Assembly: GCF_002876705.1 (NCBI RefSeq)
Contig: NZ_MDAG01000014.1
Coordinates: 195,264-259,263, forward strand
Direction of reading: 5' to 3'
DNA: 64,000 bases
Source of the DNA: Enterovibrio norvegicus_B
GTDB lineage: Bacteria; Pseudomonadota; Gammaproteobacteria; Enterobacterales; Vibrionaceae
The notes beneath the pieces are model-generated. The model was not told where the DNA came from. It saw nothing but the letters and a program-made list of their open reading frames with translations, and made no database searches. Positions within the stretch are counted from its first letter, which is position 1. Each line of letters starts with the position of its first letter. Positions 31,876-40,490 of this stretch are shown piece after piece. The position numbers and the translations under genes are program-made.

Positions 31876-33447
31876 TTATTCGCAAACAAACGCACCTTTG
31901 TGCTCCCACGCTTCAGGGGAAGATGTAGGGCTACTGTTCACCCACCATTTTGCTTGATACAGCTCACCATCGAAAATCACTTGCTCGCCGCCGTTGTAGG
32001 CTTTGCCTTGTGTCCATGGCACAGGCATGTTGCTCACAAGCGACCACGCATCACTGTTGTCAGGTTCTGCACCTGTTACCCAGTAGTTCGCCTGCCATAC
32101 CAAGCCGTTGTAACTGACTTTGTCGCCACCCGTATAAATGCTGTCCGTATTCCACACAGGGAAGTTAACCGCATCAGGATCAGTACCACATTGATCGCTT
32201 TGCTCAATCAAATGAAAATCCAATAACTGTTGATCAACAAGGTTACCGTCTTTGTCTTTCAGGCGAGATACCAGCATGTGATGACCCGCTGTCGGGCTCT
32301 TTAGCACCATATCAACGTAGGCGGTTGTGCCGTCTTTCAATGCCAAACTCTCGTTAGCAAGAGCTTCTTGGGCATGGTTATACACGGTCATTTCAACGGT
32401 TAAGTCACCAGATGCCGTCACCGCAAGATCCAGTGTGACAGGCTCGTTGCTCAGCATGTATTCGTTTTTCAGACCCTCAATCGTGATGTTGTAGTCAAGC
32501 CCTGGCGATGCAATCTCATAGCCCACTTCAACGCGTGCTAATCCACTGTCGGTTTTCAGGTAGACTGGGTTTGCGCCATATGCAGGCACAAATTTACCTT
32601 TGCCATCAGGCTGGCCCGCTTTGATTGCATCATTGTGTGAATCATTAATTTTCACGGCAAGATCATGCGACCAGTTGTTCGCGATGCCCGCTTTTTCAGA
32701 GTTGATTTCAAGACGTGTGGTCAATTCAGGGCGCTCGCCTTCATTATCAAACACGCGAGTGAACACTTTGTCGCCTTTCGCCAAGTTAATCCCTGGGAAA
32801 ATCTGACCCGCGACTGACCACTCTGGCAATACCGGTTGGTCACCACCAAATTGCACGTCGATCGCGTTGTAAAAAGCAGCGGCAGTATCGCCCACATCCC
32901 ACACCGCTAGAATGACGTGGTAACCCTCACGTACTGGAACATCACATGCATGAAGAACGTGTTTAGGTGGCTTTTGCATGTTGCCTTCAACCACACAGAA
33001 AGGGGTTAAGTCGAGTTGGTTACGGGAAAGCGGCTGATTGACGTTCCAGTCTGGTTTTGTGATGTAATATTTCCAGCTACGGGTCACGTGGTTCGCGGTG
33101 AACGTCCACTCGAAGTCATTCATGCCCGCAGCAATAGGACGCTTAACCCAGCGTGATGCCGTCTGCTCATCCAGCGGAGAAAATTGGATCAGGCCAGCGC
33201 TTGCAAGCTTGCCATCTTCTGGGCCAAATTCCGGGAATCCTTCAGGGCCCTCAACACTTTGAGGCTCCCATTGTACTTGTCCACAATTTGCGTTCTGTTC
33301 GCCTGTATCAGCGGTTGCCGCCTTACACAAAGCAGCACGACCCGCAGCCACGCCGCCATCATACGCACTGATATAACCATGAGACATCGCGCCCGCACTA
33401 AACAATGCAGCCGAAAGGGGAAGAAGGGTCGATCGTAGTTTGAGCAT
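31876..33447 (-). CDS. gbpA: GlcNAc/chitin-binding protein GbpA with AA10 monooxygenase domain
   Basis: A 523-residue secreted protein. The signal peptide ends at GAMS and the mature protein begins HGYISAYDGG, the copper-histidine of AA10 lytic polysaccharide monooxygenases; the AA10 domain runs to about 215 (WTFTANHVTRSWKYYITK, HVILAVWDVGDTAAAFYNAIDV). GbpA-type middle domains follow, then two aromatic-rich chitin-binding modules (FPVWNTDSIYTGGDKVSYNG and WTQGKAYNGGEQVIFDGELY). It binds and oxidises chitin and in V. cholerae aids attachment to chitin and mucus. V. cholerae GbpA has one C-terminal chitin-binding module; two here explain the greater length. A riboswitch and a CRP site lie upstream. 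Confidence 0.95.
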   Translation of the reverse strand: MLKLRSTLLPLSAALFSAGAMSHGYISAYDGGVAAGRAALCKAATADTGEQNANCGQVQWEPQSVEGPEGFPEFGPEDGKLASAGLIQFSPLDEQTASRWVKRPIAAGMNDFEWTFTANHVTRSWKYYITKPDWNVNQPLSRNQLDLTPFCVVEGNMQKPPKHVLHACDVPVREGYHVILAVWDVGDTAAAFYNAIDVQFGGDQPVLPEWSVAGQIFPGINLAKGDKVFTRVFDNEGERPELTTRLEINSEKAGIANNWSHDLAVKINDSHNDAIKAGQPDGKGKFVPAYGANPVYLKTDSGLARVEVGYEIASPGLDYNITIEGLKNEYMLSNEPVTLDLAVTASGDLTVEMTVYNHAQEALANESLALKDGTTAYVDMVLKSPTAGHHMLVSRLKDKDGNLVDQQLLDFHLIEQSDQCGTDPDAVNFPVWNTDSIYTGGDKVSYNGLVWQANYWVTGAEPDNSDAWSLVSNMPVPWTQGKAYNGGEQVIFDGELYQAKWWVNSSPTSSPEAWEHKGAFVCE

Positions 33448-33590
33448 GTTTGTACTTCCTGAGTGTTTATAAATTCACCCACAGCACTGACAAACGTCGC
33501 AACGGAACATTTTCTCGGAGACTCGTGTTGTGGAACGTCGCTTTCTACGAAAACGCGTCTTAACGAGCAGGTTCTTCGTGAACCAAGAAA

Positions 33591-33690
33591 ATGGCGGCCC
33601 CGCTGTCGTAAGCTGTTACCTCTTATTGGGTAATTGCCCTTAGACCGGAAGCTTTGCGTCCTGCTTTTTCAAGCAGTTTGCCGATGATTG
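33591..33690 (-). ncRNA. Cyclic-di-GMP-I (GEMM) riboswitch upstream of gbpA
   Basis: On the minus strand the conserved parts appear in order: GGCAAAC, a hairpin GCTTGAAAAAGC with the GAAA-type loop, GGACGCAAAGC (33651-33662), CCGG-CTAA, and the closing AGCGGGGCCGCC. These are the ligand-binding bases and the receptor of the class I aptamer. It starts about 240 bases and ends about 143 bases before the gbpA ATG. V. cholerae gbpA is known to have such a riboswitch (Vc1). The expression platform between it and the gene has a GGTTC/GAACC hairpin and no clear terminator, so the direction of control cannot be read here. Confidence 0.92.
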
Positions 33691-33765
33691 TGGAACGGTC
33701 GCCAGAGTATTCAGAAAACGCGTCGAGACAAACATTTACTGCATACAAACAGCACACAGATCCAT

Positions 33766-33787
33766 AAATGTGATTTTAATCACATTA
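33766..33787 (-). promoter_or_regulatory. CRP-cAMP site of the gbpA promoter
   Basis: TGTGA TTTTAA TCACA (33769-33784) matches the CRP core exactly in spacing and both half-sites, flanked by AAA and TTAA. On the minus strand a TATGCA near 33740-33745 lies about where the -10 of a class II CRP-dependent promoter would be, giving a start just upstream of the riboswitch. Confidence 0.82.
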
Positions 33788-33865
33788 AATCAAGGTGTGC
33801 GCAATCTGCATTGATGACATATCAAGCAGTGTGGCGATATTTCATACCCGATTGATTACACATGA

Positions 33866-33901
33866 AAAAGCCAGACATACTGGACAGCATGTCTGGCTTT
33901 T
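33866..33901 (-). terminator. Terminator of the kefF-kefC-GNAT operon
   Basis: AAAAGCCAGACAT at 33866-33878 pairs perfectly with ATGTCTGGCTTTT at 33889-33901. It ends the minus-strand operon whose last gene stops at 33975. Confidence 0.88.
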
Positions 33902-33974
33902 AATTTACTTGGCCTTGGTTTCAACACCCTCTGTTAATGACGACTGCCTACCTACTGGTTTGTATAGGTGCCGG

Positions 33975-34454
33975 CTACAGCCAACGTTCCATACGGAGTA
34001 ACGTCCACGACTCTCCGTTAAAGAAGCGTGTCTTGGTGTGATCAGGCAATACTACAAACCCCAAAGAGGAATAGCAGGAAATCGCCGCCGTATTGTGCGC
34101 AAACACCGCCAAGGAGACTTTATACACGTTCGGAATCACCCGCGCTTTTTCCAACGCCAGCGCAACCAATTGGTGCCCTAAACCTTTACCTCTTTGCGTC
34201 GGTGAAGCAATGAGTACACGACACAAACGGTACTCATTGTCGGACACACGAAACAGCTCGATGTAGCCCACCGCTTCTTCAAGATGTTTTACTAAATACG
34301 GTGCTACTTCTTCACGCGCAATGTGCGTACAGATCTGGTCAGGCGTCAGTGGGAAAGAAAACGCCGGCCCACCCCACTGAAAATTCGCCGAGGCATCAGG
34401 GATCCAAGCGCAAAGCTGCGCCGCGTCATTTTCACCGAAGGGCACAAGCTCCAT
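33975..34454 (-). CDS. GNAT family N-acetyltransferase
   Basis: A 159-residue acetyltransferase with the acetyl-CoA pyrophosphate loop SPTQRGKGLGHQLVALAL (QRGKGLG = Q/RxxGxG/A) at about 84-100 and the motif B end NTAAISCYSSLGFV at about 121-134. The substrate is unknown. Its ATG shares one base with the kefC stop codon, so it is part of the kef operon, which suggests a role in the same electrophile or thiol stress response. Confidence 0.88.
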   Translation of the reverse strand: MELVPFGENDAAQLCAWIPDASANFQWGGPAFSFPLTPDQICTHIAREEVAPYLVKHLEEAVGYIELFRVSDNEYRLCRVLIASPTQRGKGLGHQLVALALEKARVIPNVYKVSLAVFAHNTAAISCYSSLGFVVLPDHTKTRFFNGESWTLLRMERWL

Positions 34455-36430
34455 TATGCTGGCTTCTCACTACCAGAAAGATCATCCTCATCATCGACCA
34501 CTTCGTCCAATGGGTGATCGGTAAAATCATCAAGGTAATCTTTCGGCGGTGGCGTCCACTCACGTTCCGTCAACCCATGTCGATCCATACGATCTTCATC
34601 CATGGCATCACGAATGGTTTCTTCCAACTGGATAAACAAATGTTGATAGTGATTATCGTACGACTCTGTTTCTTCGCCGCCCATCCAAGATTCATACAAC
34701 ATTTCAGAGCTGCTATTTTCTAAGCGAAGGTACTTGGCTTTTTGCTGCTCGACCAAAAATGGGTGCACACCCAAACAGCGCAGTGACGTTGCACCGACTT
34801 CAATCGCGGAGTGGAATGTTTCCTTCTCGACATAATCTGCCCCCGCCGCTCTCAACATGTAGGAATGCCCACGGTCAAACGCACGCGCAATGATTTTCAC
34901 ATGTGGATAGGTATGCTTCACATATCTCACCAGCTCGGTCGTGGTTTCTTGATTATCCATAGACACCACCAACAACGACGCTTCTTCAATGCCTGCGGTG
35001 TGCAGCAGATCAGGACGTGTCGCATCACCGAAGAAGCTCTTGATGTTAATTTGGCGAAGGTTTTCCACTTGGGTGGCTTCATAATCAAGAACAACCGTTT
35101 TTACGCCATTTGCCGTCAGCAAGCGGTTAACCACCTGACCGAAACGACCGACACCAGCAATGATGGCAGTGCCTTGTTCGTCAATTTCATCCGCTTCGCG
35201 ATCATTCGACGCTTTTTCATAGCGTGGCAAGATGACTTTGTCATACAAGATAAACAACCCAGGTGTTAGGAACATAGAGATTGCGACCACCAGTGATAGC
35301 AACTGTGCGATGTCCATCGGCAACACATGGTTCTGTGTGGTGAAGCTGAGAAGCACGAAACCAAACTCACCCGCTTGCGCAAGGCTCAATGCAAACAACC
35401 AACGGCTGCTCCCTTTGATTTTGAAAATAAAGCTCAGTAGCAACAAAATGAGGGCTTTCAGCACCATCAACCCAATGGTGAGGCCAATGATCAAGAAGAA
35501 ATCTTCGAACAAAATACCAAAGTTGATGCCCGCACCTACCGTGATGAAGAAAAGCCCTAACAACAGCCCTTTAAACGGCTCGATGTTAGATTCCAATTCA
35601 TGACGGAATTCGCTGTTCGCCAAGATAACACCCGCAAGGAATGTACCCAGCGCTGGCGACAACCCCACAAGGCTCATCAAAGCCGCGATGCCAATCACCA
35701 GCATCAATGCGGTTGCCGTGAAGATTTCACGAAGGCCGGAGCTTGCCACAAAGCGGAACAATGGACGGCTCAAGAAATGCCCACCGACCACAACACCCGC
35801 AATGGTGCCAGTGATCACTAAGCCCATCGCCCAACCCGGTAGGCCCGCAACCAAACTCATTTCTTCATGGTGTTCTGCTGCGTTTGCTGCTGCCGTTTGC
35901 GCCGCAGCCACCAGCTCAGGCAGCGCGAGTAGCGGTATAAACGCCAGCATTGGGATCACGGCAATATCTTGGAACAAGAGAACAGAGAACGCATTGCGTC
36001 CGCCTTCTGTCTTGGTCAGCCCTTTCTCATTAAATGTTTGAAGGACAATCGCTGTTGAAGACAGCGCGAAGATCAAACCAATTGCCAGTGAGATACTCCA
36101 CTGCAAACCAAAGCTAAGCGCAATGGCCATGACCGCTGCCGTCGTTAAACCGACTTGCAGGCCACCCAATCCCATTAAGCGATTGCGCATTGCCCACAGC
36201 ATTTTTGGTTCAAGCTCCAAGCCGACCAAAAACAGCATCATCACCACACCGAATTCTGCGAAATGCTGAATGGTGGTGGTTTCATCGCCCACAAGACCCA
36301 CAACAGGGCCAATCACTACGCCAGCAATGAGATAACCCAGTACCGAACCTAAGCCCAGGCGTTTTGCGATTGGTACTGCGATAACAGCAGCGACCAAATA
36401 GATGAACGCTTGCAGAAAAATACCCGTCAT
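34454..36430 (-). CDS. Glutathione-gated K+ efflux antiporter, KefB/KefC type
   Basis: A 658-residue CPA2 family protein. Residues 1-385 form the membrane antiporter (GSVLGYLIAGVVIGP, AEFGVVMMLFLVGLELEPKMLW, the Q-loop type FGLQWSISLAIGLIFALSSTAI, SLAQAGEFGFVLLSF). A TrkA-N/RCK domain follows at about 405-525 (GTAIIAGVGRFGQVVNRLL, a Rossmann GxGxxG site). The acidic C-terminal tail is DDDEDDL-like. Kef systems release potassium and acidify the cytoplasm to protect against electrophiles, gated by glutathione adducts. It overlaps the KefF-type gene by ATGA and precedes a GNAT gene. Confidence 0.92.
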   Translation of the reverse strand: MTGIFLQAFIYLVAAVIAVPIAKRLGLGSVLGYLIAGVVIGPVVGLVGDETTTIQHFAEFGVVMMLFLVGLELEPKMLWAMRNRLMGLGGLQVGLTTAAVMAIALSFGLQWSISLAIGLIFALSSTAIVLQTFNEKGLTKTEGGRNAFSVLLFQDIAVIPMLAFIPLLALPELVAAAQTAAANAAEHHEEMSLVAGLPGWAMGLVITGTIAGVVVGGHFLSRPLFRFVASSGLREIFTATALMLVIGIAALMSLVGLSPALGTFLAGVILANSEFRHELESNIEPFKGLLLGLFFITVGAGINFGILFEDFFLIIGLTIGLMVLKALILLLLSFIFKIKGSSRWLFALSLAQAGEFGFVLLSFTTQNHVLPMDIAQLLSLVVAISMFLTPGLFILYDKVILPRYEKASNDREADEIDEQGTAIIAGVGRFGQVVNRLLTANGVKTVVLDYEATQVENLRQINIKSFFGDATRPDLLHTAGIEEASLLVVSMDNQETTTELVRYVKHTYPHVKIIARAFDRGHSYMLRAAGADYVEKETFHSAIEVGATSLRCLGVHPFLVEQQKAKYLRLENSSSEMLYESWMGGEETESYDNHYQHLFIQLEETIRDAMDEDRMDRHGLTEREWTPPPKDYLDDFTDHPLDEVVDDEDDLSGSEKPA

Positions 36431-37080
36431 GATGTCGCTCCTTTCATCATGGTGCTGAGGTTGGCTGCCGTCACTTTTTCACGCTTCGCGACAACATCAA
36501 GATCCAGCGTGTCACTCACTAAGGCCGATAACAGCTGGCGATAGCCTTCGGTATGGCTGGCAACTTTTCCATCCTCGACCGCAGTGCGAGACCCGAACAA
36601 AGAAAACGGTGCCATATAACGCATGCCCACGAGATTCGACATCTGCTCTAGCGGATGCAAAAGCTCACGAATTTTAAAGTGGTTATAACCATCAGCTTTA
36701 TAAAACTCTTCTTTACCACCAGCAGAAATCGCGCACATAAAGGTTTTGCCGTGAAGCGCGGTTCCTTGTGAGCCATACGCAAACCCATATTCCAATACCA
36801 AATCCTGCCACTCTTTCAAAATAGAAGGCGTCGAATACCAGTAAAGGGGAAATTGGAAGATCACGATGTCGTTCGCCAACAAACGCTTCTGCTCGCGATC
36901 AATATCAATGTGTAACGTCGGGTATTCCGCATAAAGATCGACAGCGGTGACACCCTCTGCTTGTTGAGCCACTTTAAATAAAGGCGCATTTACTTCAGAG
37001 CGGCGCAGCGAGGGATGTGCAAAAAGCACCAACACCTTTTTAGGTGTCGTGCCGAGGTCATTATTTTTATCGTTTTCCAT
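36427..37080 (-). CDS. NAD(P)H oxidoreductase, KefF/KefG type Kef activator
   Basis: A 217-residue flavodoxin-fold protein of the KefF/KefG and NQO family. The flavin-binding start is KVLVLFAHPSLRRSEVN, then DIVIFQFPLYWYSTPSILKEWQD, GFAYGSQGTALHGKTFMCAISAGG. In enterics this protein binds the Kef antiporter and is needed for full activity, and reduces quinones. Its ATGA overlap with the antiporter gene and the HxlR gene upstream support that role. KefF and KefG cannot be told apart confidently here. Confidence 0.9.
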   Translation of the reverse strand: MENDKNNDLGTTPKKVLVLFAHPSLRRSEVNAPLFKVAQQAEGVTAVDLYAEYPTLHIDIDREQKRLLANDIVIFQFPLYWYSTPSILKEWQDLVLEYGFAYGSQGTALHGKTFMCAISAGGKEEFYKADGYNHFKIRELLHPLEQMSNLVGMRYMAPFSLFGSRTAVEDGKVASHTEGYRQLLSALVSDTLDLDVVAKREKVTAANLSTMMKGATS

Positions 37081-37171
37081 GGTTTGTCCTTTTTACATCA
37101 CGCTAGATGTCTTTTTACTCCGTCAACCCTGCAAGGCAGGCGCATAAAAACATGGCTGTGACAGGGGTTAA

Positions 37172-37531
37172 CTAGACCCCATATTCTTCCGTCCAGTCTC
37201 TCAGCTTTTCCAACACACACAGTGCAGAGCGGCCAAAATCCGTAATTTCATAACTCACCGCGATTGGGCGCGTACTCAGAACGTTGCGATTAACCAATCC
37301 ATACTGCTCCATTTCCTTGAGCCGTTGGTCGACCATTTTTTTACTCGCACCGCCCAATTGGCGACAAAGGTCGTTAAACCTCACAGGCTCATCTTTTAGA
37401 TGCCACAAGATTGACGCCTTCCATTTCCCACCGATGATCCGCATGCCTCGTTCAATGGGGCATGGCTCTAAACAAGCGGCAGGTTTGCCGTTAGTGCTAG
37501 CCTTATTCTCCGCTTTCTTTGCGTTTTCCAT
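37172..37531 (-). CDS. HxlR family transcriptional regulator
   Basis: A 119-residue winged-helix regulator. Typical parts are CPIERGMRIIGGKWKASILWHL, FNDLCRQLGGASKKMVDQRLKEME and VSYEITDFGRSAL. Two cysteines (CLEPCPIE) precede the DNA-binding domain; family members such as YodB and HypR sense quinones or aldehydes through such residues. It lies 91 bp upstream of kefF-kefC on the same strand and divergent from a peroxiredoxin-like gene. An ATG three codons earlier (37540) is also possible. Matching palindromes occur in the intergenic region on its upstream side. Confidence 0.88.
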   Translation of the reverse strand: MENAKKAENKASTNGKPAACLEPCPIERGMRIIGGKWKASILWHLKDEPVRFNDLCRQLGGASKKMVDQRLKEMEQYGLVNRNVLSTRPIAVSYEITDFGRSALCVLEKLRDWTEEYGV

Positions 37532-37569
37532 TGTTCTCATGCCTACCCACTCTTGCTACATCAAGTGAC

Positions 37570-37607
37570 GTGACTACCATATAGTCACCTTAAGTAACCT
37601 GGTTAAC
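37570..37607. promoter_or_regulatory. Candidate HxlR operators at its own promoter
   Basis: GTGACTA CCATA TAGTCAC (37570-37588) is a perfect seven-base inverted repeat. Directly after it stands AAGTAACCTGGTTAAC (37592-37607), which recurs in nearly the same form at 37871-37885. Confidence 0.5.
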
Positions 37608-37870
37608 ATATGTAACCAATGTTAACAAAATGGCTGTTTATTTTTCAACCACATCAAGCGCCGGCAAGTGTCAGCGCATTGACTCACTAAAAGCAGATAG
37701 CAGTAATAAAGTCAGAGCGTTATATCGGTTTTTTGAAAAGTATGTCGTCGCAAAATTGGGACTACTAAAAAAAGAGCTAATTTAGGGTTCTCTTTGATAC
37801 TGGGCGAGATAAAGACATATTCCATCGCAGACATAACTCTGGAGAAGCCTGTGTTGTCGGCTTGCGAAAA

Positions 37871-37885
37871 AAGTAACTAGGTTAC
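37871..37885. promoter_or_regulatory. Candidate HxlR operator before the peroxiredoxin-like gene
   Basis: AAGTAACTAGGTTAC contains the perfect palindrome GTAAC-TAG-GTTAC. It shares AAGTAACnnGGTTA with the site at 37592-37607. It lies 120 bp before the ATG of the divergent gene. Confidence 0.5.
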
Positions 37886-38005
37886 AAAAAGTACACTGAT
37901 TGACAGCCTAGCAGTTCAACAACAAAGTAGGTGGGGAAGAGAGGTGAAACCCAAGCTCGCAAGAACATCAGAAACAGCGATAACGATTACACGAGGAGCC
38001 TGATA

Positions 38006-38545
38006 ATGAGCTATACCAAAAAACTTCAAGCGGGTGGCGCATTCCCGGCCATCACACTGTCAGATCTGGATGGCAATGCGCACACCTTAGGAAAGCCGCG
38101 CGAGAGCGCAACATGGCAAATGGTGGTGGTCTACCGAGGTCGCCATTGTCCCTTATGTACCAAATACCTTAATCAGCTCGAAACCTTCAAGTCGGCCCTT
38201 GCCGACATTGGGGTGGACATTCTAGCCGTTTCTGGCGACAGCCAAGCACAGCTTGAAGAACACCAGTCTCGCATGGAGGTATCGTTTCCGTTTGTCTATG
38301 GCCTCAGCGAAGTACAAATGCGTGAGTTAGGCTTGTATGTGTCGCTGCCGCGTTCAGAGCAGGAAACAGACCATCACTTCGCGGAACCTGGCCTCTTTGT
38401 CATCAATGAACAAGGCACAGTGCAAGTGGTCGATATCGCCAACAACCCGTTCTCTCGACCAGACTTACAAACCCTGATTAACGGATTGACCTGGATACGC
38501 AACCCAGACAACAACTACCCTATCCGTGGCACTGCGCCTTATTAA
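38006..38545 (+). CDS. Peroxiredoxin-like family protein (AhpC/TSA superfamily)
   Basis: A 179-residue thioredoxin-fold protein. It has an N-terminal GGAFPAITLSDLDGNAHTLG strand, then WQMVVVYRGRHCPLCTKYLNQLE, with a CxxC in place of the single peroxidatic cysteine of typical peroxiredoxins. ILAVSGDSQAQLEEH and GLFVINEQGTVQVVDIANNP follow. It may reduce peroxides or oxidised thiols. I chose the ATG at 38006 because GAGGAG stands seven bases before it. It is divergent from the HxlR-kef genes and shares an operator-like sequence with them. Confidence 0.85.
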   Translation: MSYTKKLQAGGAFPAITLSDLDGNAHTLGKPRESATWQMVVVYRGRHCPLCTKYLNQLETFKSALADIGVDILAVSGDSQAQLEEHQSRMEVSFPFVYGLSEVQMRELGLYVSLPRSEQETDHHFAEPGLFVINEQGTVQVVDIANNPFSRPDLQTLINGLTWIRNPDNNYPIRGTAPY

Positions 38546-38616
38546 TACGCATTAAGCGGCGTTTATGACGCTAGGTTTTTTGATTTTAAGTGCTTTGACC
38601 TAAAGTGCTTGAACAT

Positions 38617-38647
38617 AAAAAGGAGCGCTGTTATGCGCCCCTTTTTT
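38617..38647. terminator. Bidirectional terminator after the peroxiredoxin-like gene
   Basis: AAAAAGGAGCGC at 38617-38628 pairs with GCGCCCCTTTTTT at 38635-38647 with one mismatch. It overlaps the stop codon of the convergent gene. Confidence 0.85.
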
Positions 38648-39020
38648 ATTGTTGAAATGCAGCATCTGCATCAATGACCGACTTGAGCGTTTCCCATTCA
38701 TCACAAAAACGCCGTCGTAAATACGCTTCCAACCATCGAGCTTTAGTTGTTCGCCACCAACCTGCTGTCGCTTGTCGTCTTTTTAATCTCTCAATGTCTG
38801 ACAACAATTCTTCCCTATCAAACATTGCCCAAACTGGTGGCACAGGAGTAGAAAGATTTTGAAAACAGACGGGAGCAACAAAACGAAAGAGAGCAATTTC
38901 CACCTCAGCGAGTGGGAATTCACGCGCCACCGCCGCGATATATGCGTACTCCACTTCGTTATCAATAAACAGATCTGACAAGGCATACATCAAATCGTCT
39001 TCGGTCGCTTGTGTGGTCAT
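38646..39020 (-). CDS. Small cytoplasmic protein resembling DUF7079
   Basis: A 124-residue protein with LMYALSDLFIDNEVEYAYIAAVAREFPLAEVEIALF near the start, which recalls the DUF7079 pattern (start of a helical protein annotated as 'ALSELYLDTE...IA'). A basic tryptophan-rich segment (RRQATAGWWRTTKARWLEAYLRRR) follows. Family assignment is from memory and moderate. It lies downstream of the LysE gene on the same strand with an 80-bp gap. Function unknown. Confidence 0.68.
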   Translation of the reverse strand: MTTQATEDDLMYALSDLFIDNEVEYAYIAAVAREFPLAEVEIALFRFVAPVCFQNLSTPVPPVWAMFDREELLSDIERLKRRQATAGWWRTTKARWLEAYLRRRFCDEWETLKSVIDADAAFQQ

Positions 39021-39100
39021 TTGAGCTCTTTCAGTTCATCCATTGTTGAGCGCAATATGCGTAATACTTTCCAACTACGCACACCTTTTCTCGTCTTCAT

Positions 39101-39733
39101 TTACTTTGTTGTACTGGTGAAAAGCAGCTTCAAGCCAAACACCAACATCACTGAACCCAACACCCTATCAACCCAGTGGCCGACTTTCTTGAACTTCGCT
39201 TGCACTGATGGCTTAGAAAGCACCAAGGCCACAGACCCAAACCACACCATTTGTATAAACATCATCCATGCGCCCAATAATGCCAGTTCGATAATCGGCA
39301 TATCAGGAGAAAGTACAAGGGTAAACACAGAAAGGAAGTAAAGTGGCGCTTTCGGGTTCAATGCATTGCACACAAACCCCATTGAGATAAGTTTCCCAGC
39401 CGAGCGCGGTTTGATATCAGCTTGTTGCTCGTCATCGCCTACCGAAGCTTTGCTACGAATGCCTTTCCAGCCAAGGTAAATCAGGTAAGCGGCTGCCAAG
39501 TATTTCATCACAGATAAAATCGCGGACGATTCGCTGATCACTGTCGCCAATCCCACAGAGGAATAAATAATGTGAACGGAAAGGCCAAGTGCAATACCTA
39601 AACTCACGAGCAATCCCGCGCGACGACCATGCACCAAAGACTGCTGTGACACCATCACGAAGTCTGGCCCCGGTGAAGCTGCCCCAAGCAAATGCACCAG
39701 CGTTAAGGTTAAAAATGCCTGATAAAATTCCAT
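39101..39733 (-). CDS. LysE/RhtB family amino-acid exporter
   Basis: A 210-residue, six-helix membrane protein. The LysE/RhtB signature is at the N-terminus: TLVHLLGAASPGPDFVMVSQQSL, then GRRAGLLVSLGIALGLSVHI and YLAAAYLIYLGWKGIRSK. NALNPKAPLYFLSVF is also typical. Such proteins export amino acids or homoserine lactone. I chose the ATG at 39733 because GGGGGTG stands five bases before it. The substrate is unknown. Confidence 0.9.
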   Translation of the reverse strand: MEFYQAFLTLTLVHLLGAASPGPDFVMVSQQSLVHGRRAGLLVSLGIALGLSVHIIYSSVGLATVISESSAILSVMKYLAAAYLIYLGWKGIRSKASVGDDEQQADIKPRSAGKLISMGFVCNALNPKAPLYFLSVFTLVLSPDMPIIELALLGAWMMFIQMVWFGSVALVLSKPSVQAKFKKVGHWVDRVLGSVMLVFGLKLLFTSTTK

Positions 39734-39840
39734 GTCGTCACCCCCTGTGATTATTTCTTGTTCAACGAGTGATATTCTGTCAATCCGAATCGAATTCAAC
39801 GCCGTATCATAGTTTATTGCACTTTATAGGAGCTTATTGA

Positions 39841-40278
39841 ATGACGCTCACAGTTTTCTATGACGGCAGTTGCCCACTTTGCGTAGCAGAAATGGACCAG
39901 CTTCGTGCGTTAAACACGCAAAATCACCTGCGGTTTGAAGACATTCTCGCGGCGGATTTTCAATCACGTTACCCAACTATCGACCCTGCTGCTGCGAGCA
40001 GTATCCTGCATGGCATTCTGTCTGATACAGACCCTCTCAACAACGCCGATGGGCAACTGCTTTTGGGCTTAGACGTGACACATAAAGCGTGGTCATTGGT
40101 GGGCAAAAAACGTTGGATTGCGATATTGCGTTGGCCTGTTATTCGTTGGTTTGCTGATCGCGCCTATTTGTTCTTTGCGCGAAATCGATACCGCATTTCT
40201 TACCTCTTCACAGGGAAATTTCGCTGTGAACCTTGCTCAAAAGGTGCGTGTGTCCTTCCTCGCTCTTCGTCGAAATGA
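39841..40278 (+). CDS. DCC family thiol-disulfide oxidoreductase (DUF393)
   Basis: A 145-residue protein with the DUF393 start LTVFYDGSCPLCVAEMDQLRAL, where the DxxCPxC pair is the redox-active motif, a hydrophobic middle segment (RWIAILRWPVIRWFADRAYLFF) that may touch the membrane, and a cysteine-rich tail (CEPCSKGACVL). Such proteins are thought to be thiol-disulfide oxidoreductases. TAGGAGC precedes the ATG. No redox partner is adjacent except the LysE gene, which is divergent. Confidence 0.88.
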   Translation: MTLTVFYDGSCPLCVAEMDQLRALNTQNHLRFEDILAADFQSRYPTIDPAAASSILHGILSDTDPLNNADGQLLLGLDVTHKAWSLVGKKRWIAILRWPVIRWFADRAYLFFARNRYRISYLFTGKFRCEPCSKGACVLPRSSSK

Positions 40279-40490
40279 CCAAATTGACGAGGCATTTAAC
40301 CACATTTGATTAATGGGTATTCAGTTAACACACTGTTATGGCTTAAATCATTGACTTAATTAATGATCGGTCGCACCATCCTTGTTTAGCGAACCCCGCC
40401 GCATTGCTTAGTAACTTATCAATCGCGTTATAACACGATCAACGAAAAGCGTAAGACGGCGACCATCAACAATTACCGTTTGCAATAGAC

